From positions 1 through 35,757 of the forward strand of contig JAUCBJ010002508.1 of assembly GCA_032718475.1 (NCBI GenBank): DNA of 35,757 nucleotides, written 5' to 3'. The DNA comes from Nemertoderma westbladi. Its lineage: Eukaryota > Xenacoelomorpha > Nemertodermatida > Nemertodermatidae. Under the pieces are notes generated by a model. The model made no database searches. It was given only the letters and a program-made list of their open reading frames with translations, and was not told the DNA's origin. Positions 29,810 to 35,757 of the stretch are shown here, one piece after another (position 1 is the first letter of the stretch; every line of letters starts with the position of its first letter). The translations under genes and the position numbers were made by a program.

Positions 29810-30169
29810 GTCAATGGGTACAAAGGTCAATGGGTACAACAACGGGTCAAAGGGAACAAAACGAGTCAAAGGGTACAAAACAGGACGTCAAAAGGTACAA
29901 AAAAAAACGAGTCAAAGTGTACAACATCAAAGGGTACAAACAAGGCGGTTATATAGTTATTTTATTATTTTGGTTAGGGTTAGTTGGTCAGGCCTCAACC
30001 ATAATTAAAACTGTCATGTAACCCTAACCCTAAGTCATAATCTAAGTAATTCCGCAAAATATCTTAAATTATAACTTAGGATTAGGGTTACATGACAGTT
30101 TTAATTAGGGTTGAGGCCGCCACTACTGTAACCATTGTTTGTACTCTTTGACGCGATGTACCCATTGAC
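29810..30169. mobile_element. Foldback element with long inverted arms
   Basis: Inner arms 29991-30046 and 30063-30117 (about 55 bp, roughly 90% complementary) carry GGCCTCAACC and AAAACTGTCATGTAACCCTAA. Outer arms GTCAATGGGTACA (from 29810) and TGTACCCATTGAC (to 30169) also pair. The left arm holds a run of about seven GTCAAAGGGTACAA variants (29810-29945); the right arm has only two. Two TTAGGG-like units occur in each inner arm. I could not define a target duplication. Confidence 0.65.
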
Positions 30170-30769
30170 TCAGAATCTATGGCAAGGCAAGAATTCGAAA
30201 TTCAGTACCATTTTTTTATCGAATAATATTCCTATATACTCTTCGAATATTATTCAAAGAATGTGGTTTTTTGCAAACGATTGTGCGTGCTAGTGTGAGT
30301 AGATAGGTATTAATAGTAATTTCTGTTTTAGTTTTATATACTTAGAAATGAACTTTTGCTAATTGGATGAAGTACTGACCACTAAACAGTGTCTGTATAT
30401 ATTCAAATTTATATTGGTATTTTTAAATTTATGATACATTTATATTTACTATTTACATTTACATATAAAAAACCCTTGCCCTTATGGTCTACTTACCATA
30501 TGCTGAGTCAACTGATGCCAAAACAGCCATTAACATAATATATTCAAACATAGTTGGAAATCTTTGGCTGGAAAATGAAAACAAATAATATTAAGGGAAT
30601 TAGGTCACAATCTTTGCAGATATTGGCGAACAATCACTGAAAGTGAAAATTGTGATCTTGAGCGCAAATTTACCGCAAGAGAAATAAATGCTCGTTTATT
30701 ATAGTTTTGGTTAGAAAACACAGCCCTGTTCCCTGTATCCTGCTTGATTCCCTTAATTTATTAAATTAA
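30170..30769. other. AT-rich noncoding DNA
   Basis: No open frame or repeat recognised. GAATATTATTC-like short palindromes occur at 30220-30260. Confidence 0.4.
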
Positions 30770-31022
30770 TGTGACGGGATCATGGTTGGCGTGGAATCCT
30801 GACTGGTTTACATTATGATGTTTTGCTACGCGTCGCTGATTAGAGAATACTGACTGGCCACTGAGGTCAGGATTGTTAATTCACCTCTTGGCTAGCCCCA
30901 TTGCATCATCCCTTTGCTGGTATGCCCTATTGGATACCTTAATGGCCAACTTGAAAAATTGCCCCCCCCCCCCCCCCCCCATTTTGTGGTTTAAAATGCT
31001 TAGCGGAATGGATCCGCTAACA
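30770..31022 (+). mobile_element. Short solo LTR (253 bp) with ATTAA target duplication
   Basis: Begins TGTGACGGGATC and ends GATCCGCTAACA, flanked by ATTAA at 30765-30769 and 31023-31027. The termini match those of the 561 bp solo LTR at 26546, but the interiors do not align by eye. It contains an uninterrupted C run (about 30963-30980). Either an internally deleted relative or a TRIM-like LTR. The strand is arbitrary. Confidence 0.8.
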
Positions 31023-31394
31023 ATTAACTTCATATTTCAAACCCACTAAACACACATTATTGGTGTTTGAATAAGAAGAAAAAGTTTCAAAGTATACAGT
31101 ATACAGTAGAGTATGAAATAGAAAAATATTCAAACTGAACTTTAATTTGAAACTTTTACTTTTTTCGTCTTTAATGTGAAACTTTTTTATGTTTACTACT
31201 TTAGTTTGAAACTTTTTTTACTTTTTTCGGCTTAAAAAAAGTTTAATACTTTTTAATCACCAATAAAAAATGGAGACGAAATTGACCTAAATCAGCCACC
31301 ATAATTGTTTTGTAACTAAGAAATTGATTTATGTAACGGAAACAGTCTTTATAGCGGAGATTTATGCGAAAATTTATAAACAATAAGGAAGCAG

Positions 31395-31440
31395 CAAGGC
31401 GGCTGGCTACCTGGAATACTAGGTATTCCAGGTAGCCTTG
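31395..31440. mobile_element. 46 bp hairpin element with 8 bp target duplication (hAT-like)
   Basis: GGAAGCAG lies on both sides (31387-31394 and 31441-31448). Between them is an almost pure hairpin: CAAGG…CCTTG termini and 15 bp perfect arms GGCTACCTGGAATAC (31405-31419) and its complement (31423-31437) around a TAG loop. Eight-bp duplications and CA(A/G)GG-type ends are those of hAT elements. If it is one, it is close to the shortest possible. Confidence 0.6.
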
Positions 31441-31448
31441 GGAAGCAG

Positions 31449-33110
31449 GTTTAATGCGAAATTAGCTTAACACGTCTGTACCAATGATATATTTGCAACT
31501 GCCCTGATTAGTTTATATCACATTAATTTTAACATTTTTATTTCATATGCATTGTTTTTAAAAACTAATTTCTTGTAATGATCTCTGATAGATTAATTTT
31601 TACTGTGCATTAGCGCCTAGATCACCATAAATATTGCGCTATATAAACAGAAAAATTATTATTAATATTATGATAATTCTATCGTGAAACCAGTCTCAAA
31701 CTCTGGTCGAATAATAATTTAACATATAAAAGAATATAAGTATATTATTTCGGCCAGTTGGCAATATTAGAGGACCTAGGAATTCGAAACTGGGTATGAA
31801 GAAAAATTAATTAGCAGGGCATAAAAATGTAAATATTGTTTACAAAATTCTTAACTTTAATTTTACATAACGGTACAAAATTAAGTGTGGTATTCAACCA
31901 GTTTTACATGATCTTTCATTTTAGACATTTAATTATTAAGTTCTCTAAACCTAATAATGAATTACTTTCTCCTTACACGTCACATTTAAGGTAAGAATTC
32001 AAACTAAATTAATTAACTAATTTAGTTACCGAGTGAAAAATAACTAACAAATTAATAATCAGAAAATATATATTTAAATGAAATATTTAAAGACTCTTAC
32101 TAACCTGGGTCTTGACTAATAGATTTGTATAATATATTAATTACATTTATGTTATGATTAATTTATTATTAGTTATTACTAATAGGCCTATAGCTTTAGA
32201 AACGTTTCTACAAGAACGAGATTATCATTAAATTATATAAATATACTAAATATATACATTGATCGATGTTTATATACCAATATTATTAGTGCATGTTAGC
32301 TGCCCACAATTAGATACAGAAAGCAGCTATCTGCTAGTCAGTGTGTGAGCCATAGTTAGTGCAAGCCACACCCTCAGATAAATTCAATGGCCCCGATAAT
32401 TCAGTTTGTAATTCCGACTTTAAAATCATCTCAGTTGGTAACTAGGCGTAACTGCGTTAATTGCTACTGTATAATTATAACAATAACCATTTACTTCCTT
32501 ATAAGTTAATGAGAATAATGCCTACAAACGTTTCAAAGGAAGTGAACCAGTATAATAATTTACAATATTTTAGTTTCTCCCTCTCAGGCCTCACCTTCGG
32601 TCCTTGTGGTCATATAATGAAGAGCTACTACACTGGCAGTGGTATATCACCTCTACGGAAAACCCGTTGTTTGCAGTAGCAATAAAAAAAACTACTAAAC
32701 GTGCAACAATCACCATCAATCGTAGCTGTTAGGTCAGCAAACATAAAATGATTCAATTGACTTTAACCAACTGCAATATTATTTACCGAATTATTGATGG
32801 AATGAAATTGATAGAAATGGCACTAGAAATCTCAAACTTATAATTTTCAGCACTGGGTAAAAATTTAATGATAAAATGTATTTAATTAGTATCAACGCAG
32901 CAGAAAACCAAAGTGCGAATATATAGCATAATAAAAGTCATACTGTCAAACTTGTGTTCAAAATGAAAATACCTGATTGCTTGAAAACTACTGCCTTTTA
33001 TAGTAACTAAATGATTTCAAATGGATTCAGGGCCTCAAAAAAACCTCTATAGAAAAAAGATTTGATGAAAATTATAACTTATAAATTTATTTAAACAGTG
33101 AGTTTAACAA
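31449..33110. other. AT-rich intergenic DNA
   Basis: No supported gene. A 72-codon open frame at 32461-32679 has no recognisable features. Many A/T runs. Confidence 0.4.
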
Positions 33111-33116
33111 ATCCTC

Positions 33117-33142
33117 GCCAAGGAAAGGACATCATCCTTGGC
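33117..33142. repeat. 8 bp inverted repeat
   Basis: GCCAAGGA (33117-33124) and TCCTTGGC (33135-33142) can form a hairpin about 50 bp upstream of the RTE-like fragment. Significance unknown. Confidence 0.4.
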
Positions 33143-33194
33143 AAGTGATAATTAGGGGTCAACTCCATATTGACACCAAACACCAGGTTTATAA

Positions 33195-34403
33195 GGGGAC
33201 CATGGACCCATTTTGGCACTTAGAAGGATATTTGAAGAGTTATCAAAAAAGAAAGACAGGCATCTGGCTTTTATCTTTGTTGACTTCTTCAAGGCCTTTG
33301 ATTCAGTCTCTCGCTCACGTATGTTCAGCATACTTTCATTATATGGGATTCCTGATGAAATTATTGCAGCAATCAGATCAGTATACGATGGTTCGACAAC
33401 ATTTGTGTCTACTGTTGACGGTGACACAGAACCATATGAAGTGTTATGGGGCGTCCTCCAGGGAGACACACTTGCACCATTCTTGTTCATAATTGTGGTT
33501 GACTATGTTCTACGCATGTCCTTAGATCATCATAATGATGATGGGGTGATGATAACTCCACCTACTGGCTCCAGAAGTCGAGGAAATCCTGCCAAGTACC
33601 TAACTGATCTAGACTGATGACTTAAGAGTACTCTCAGAATCACTAGAGGGAGCCCAACGGCTCCTCAAGCTTATTAGAACATGCTGCTTCTAGTGTTGGT
33701 CTTTTTATTAACTCCAGAAAGACCAAAATTTTGACAGTTAACTTTGAAAGTTATCAGCAAGTCTCTGATCGGATGAGCATAAGCTCAAAGGATGGTATGC
33801 TTGAGCATGTGGACGACTTATATTACCTGGGATCATAGATCCGGAAGTCAGGTGAGGACCTTCGAATACGTAAGGGAAAGGCATGGGCAGCCTTGAATAG
33901 GTTTTCCAGGATTTGGAAGTCACCGAGAATTAATCGAAAACTTAAGGTCCGAATATTTAGAGCAGCAGTAGTGCCAGTACTCCTCTATGGGAGTCCATGC
34001 TGGGCTCTAACTCTAGATGGCACATTCACAAGAATGCTACGCCGGGTTCATTGTGTCAAGTACAACGCACACATCTCCAACCAGACACTATATAACATTG
34101 GAGGTGTCTCATTGGTTCCCCCAAGCTTGACACTAGAACAAAATCGCCTTCACTTTGCAGGACATTGCTTTCGCCGTGAGGACCAGCCAGTGCATAATCT
34201 TGTACTTTGGCAGCCTCATGGAGTGAATGAGCATGGTGGACAGCACATGACTTTCTTGAGACGCCTCTTAAAGGACACTGGCCTTGAAGATGCGGATGAT
34301 CTAGCAAATGTCATGGGTGATAGGGAGTTGTGGCGGCGCAATTTTGTCGACAAGCCGGCACAGCATTCTTAAAAATGCAGCTGCAATGCAGCATGCCGAT
34401 ACT
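33195..34403 (+). pseudogene. RTE-like reverse transcriptase pseudogene
   Basis: Plus strand, 5'-truncated. Frame one: LALRRIFEELSKKK, FIFVDFFKAFDSVSR (motif A), YGIPDEIIAAI and GVLQGDTLAPFLFIIVVDYVLR (motif B), to a stop at about 33617. The catalytic box falls at a frame change near 33605-33620, so its first residues are lost. After a second change near 33690 and a stop at about 33836, frame three reads LNRFSRIWKSPRINRKLKVRIFRAAVVPVLLYGS and RLHFAGHCFRR and ends at about 34372. The 3' end has TAGTAGTAG (34401-34409), as in the other RTE copies. It is clearly divergent from the 25.6-28.8 kb element, so a second RTE family. Confidence 0.85.
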
Positions 34404-34409
34404 AGTAGT

Positions 34410-35757
34410 AGTTATAAGGGGTCATAATTCACGAATTAAACAGTCAGTAACATCCGGTCTTGTAGATGTAGATGGCAGCCCAGCCAGCCTCTGGCACGCT
34501 TGGTTCTGCTTCTCGGCAATCGGACCACACTGTCCCCATACCCAACCCACATTGCCTCGCCTGGCATTAGTGGGGCTTAGGGAGCGTGGGTAGTTCCCGC
34601 AGAGAACAGAGCTTTTGGCCAACCAGCCCTCTAGTGCTTGCGCACTCTACCCGCTGGCTTCTAAGTACGTCCCAGGACCAACTGCTTGACGACAATAAGT
34701 AGTACTATCTACCCGGGTTTTGACTCAATAACAAGTCTAACAAATCGTTGAAGGACCATGTACTATGCGAACTATTTTCAAGTCAGTATTGTCACCGCGA
34801 AACCAAAAACAATAAACAAGTATGTTAACACTAGGAATGTAAAAGCCTTTGCTGAATTGCCCCGTTATTTTTATTATCTTTTACATTAAAATACTCCGTA
34901 GTTGATTTAATAAGTGTAAGAGACCGTATTATTGCTGTATCTGTGTTTTTAGAGGATCTAAGACCTATTTCCTCCGTATGTGTACTGTGAAAGGCATATT
35001 TTATGATTCTATGGCAATTCGTGACGCAAAAGGGTGATAGCTACTCTTGAACAGTAGTTACTATGACTACGGTTAACAGCTGACATTCATACGTGTTGAT
35101 TTCCTTTGTTCTACGGCGTCTCTCAGTTCAGTCAGCCAATGAGAGCGTTTTTGTGGCTCCTTGTACAGAGAATTTCCGAGAAATGACGCAATGCCTATGT
35201 GCAGTGCTTACATTCAGTCTTGAGCCAAAGAAAGAACGGCTTAGAAATATTTTGTGCTGTACTGCTTTTTAGTCGTACACTGGTAGGTTTAATTATAAAG
35301 GGCATATATCCTTTAACAAACGGACTGACGGAACTGCATGCCTATGTGCACTGACATACCGGTGCTGATTTGTTGTTTTATACTGCTATTTGCTGTCAGT
35401 TCTTCATAATATGGTTGATGAATTATTATATTTGGAATAACGATAAACAACCCCGAAACCCAATGTTCTTGATATACCGAAGGTAAGAGAGAAGGGTTAC
35501 AGATAAACGATTGTGACTTATGTTAAAGTGGTTTGAAGTGAATCTAATGTTATTTGATAGACCCTACATGAGTCAGCCTGTGTTCCTTTTATATGTGACT
35601 AAAATCAGTGAAGATTGGCAGATTAGTGTGCAGTATTGTGCAGCATAGTGTATGAGTGAGTCTGTTAAAGAAGCAATTCCTAAAGAATGCGCCATATATG
35701 TGGATTATAATTAAGCCATATCGTTGCGAGTAGTTTAAGTCATAACTCTGTTTATGT
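34410..35757. other. Unassigned DNA
   Basis: The first 280 bp are GC-richer, with frames on both strands but no recognisable protein. The rest is AT-rich. A GGTAAGAG at about 35479-35486 resembles a 5' splice site, but I cannot tie it to an exon. Confidence 0.35.

Noticed and set aside
29970-30090. Telomere-like TTAGGG/CCCTAA units
   Set aside because: Only two units per arm, in opposite orientations within a foldback element; not a telomere or interstitial telomeric tract.
34410-34690. GC-richer segment with open frames on both strands as a host gene
   Set aside because: The frames are short, overlap on opposite strands and show no domain or splice signals that agree.

Overview
The window comes from an animal genome, most likely an AT-rich invertebrate. 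The evidence is the class of mobile elements present: a BEL/Pao LTR retrotransposon, APE-type LINEs, an RLE-type LINE remnant, a piggyBac-like nonautonomous element and tRNA-derived SINE pieces. There is also a possible spliced exon, and long stretches have no open frame. I see no bacterial operon, CRISPR array or rRNA. Almost every recognisable gene is a piece of a transposable element; the only host-gene candidate is a small exon near 22.9-23.0 kb, and it is weak.

Layout. 1-3.4 kb: noncoding DNA with a GC hairpin and a 64-67 bp minisatellite that has a perfect 128 bp dimer duplication. 3.4-6.1 kb: three truncated or broken genes on the minus strand, namely the C-terminal endonuclease-like end of an RLE-type LINE, a LINE reverse transcriptase (RT) and a YqaJ-like nuclease. 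6.1-9.3 kb: AT-rich DNA, a 26 bp tandem array split by a tRNA-like insertion, a SINE body and a 143 bp RTE 3' tail with a 12 bp target duplication. 9.4-10.6 kb: an RTE endonuclease fragment broken by the left part of a TTAA-inserted piggyBac-like element (copy A).

10.6-21.5 kb: one large BEL/Pao element on the minus strand with LTRs of about 1.5 kb. They differ by three substitutions and one 68 bp repeat unit. Gag-protease and RT-RNase H-integrase lie in two frames. The conserved alignment changes frame near 16.05-16.07 kb, well inside the overlap. The element lacks an obvious target duplication and its two flanks do not match.

21.5-23.4 kb: unassigned DNA, the possible exon and a tRNA-derived SINE. 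23.4-29.8 kb: a stack of nested insertions on the minus strand. A CR1/L2/Jockey-like LINE is interrupted by a complete TTAA-inserted piggyBac-like element (copy B) and by a 5'-truncated RTE LINE; that RTE is itself interrupted by a solo LTR. The target duplications of the RTE and the solo LTR can be read directly. 29.8-31.5 kb: a foldback element, a second solo LTR with the same termini, and a 46 bp hairpin with an 8 bp target duplication that resembles a minimal hAT element. 31.5-35.8 kb: AT-rich DNA, an RTE-like RT pseudogene on the plus strand and unassigned sequence.

The parts do not form a pathway; the window is a record of successive insertions. The youngest datable event is the BEL/Pao element. 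Its frame break therefore sits in a recently active copy and is either a fresh lesion or a recoding site.
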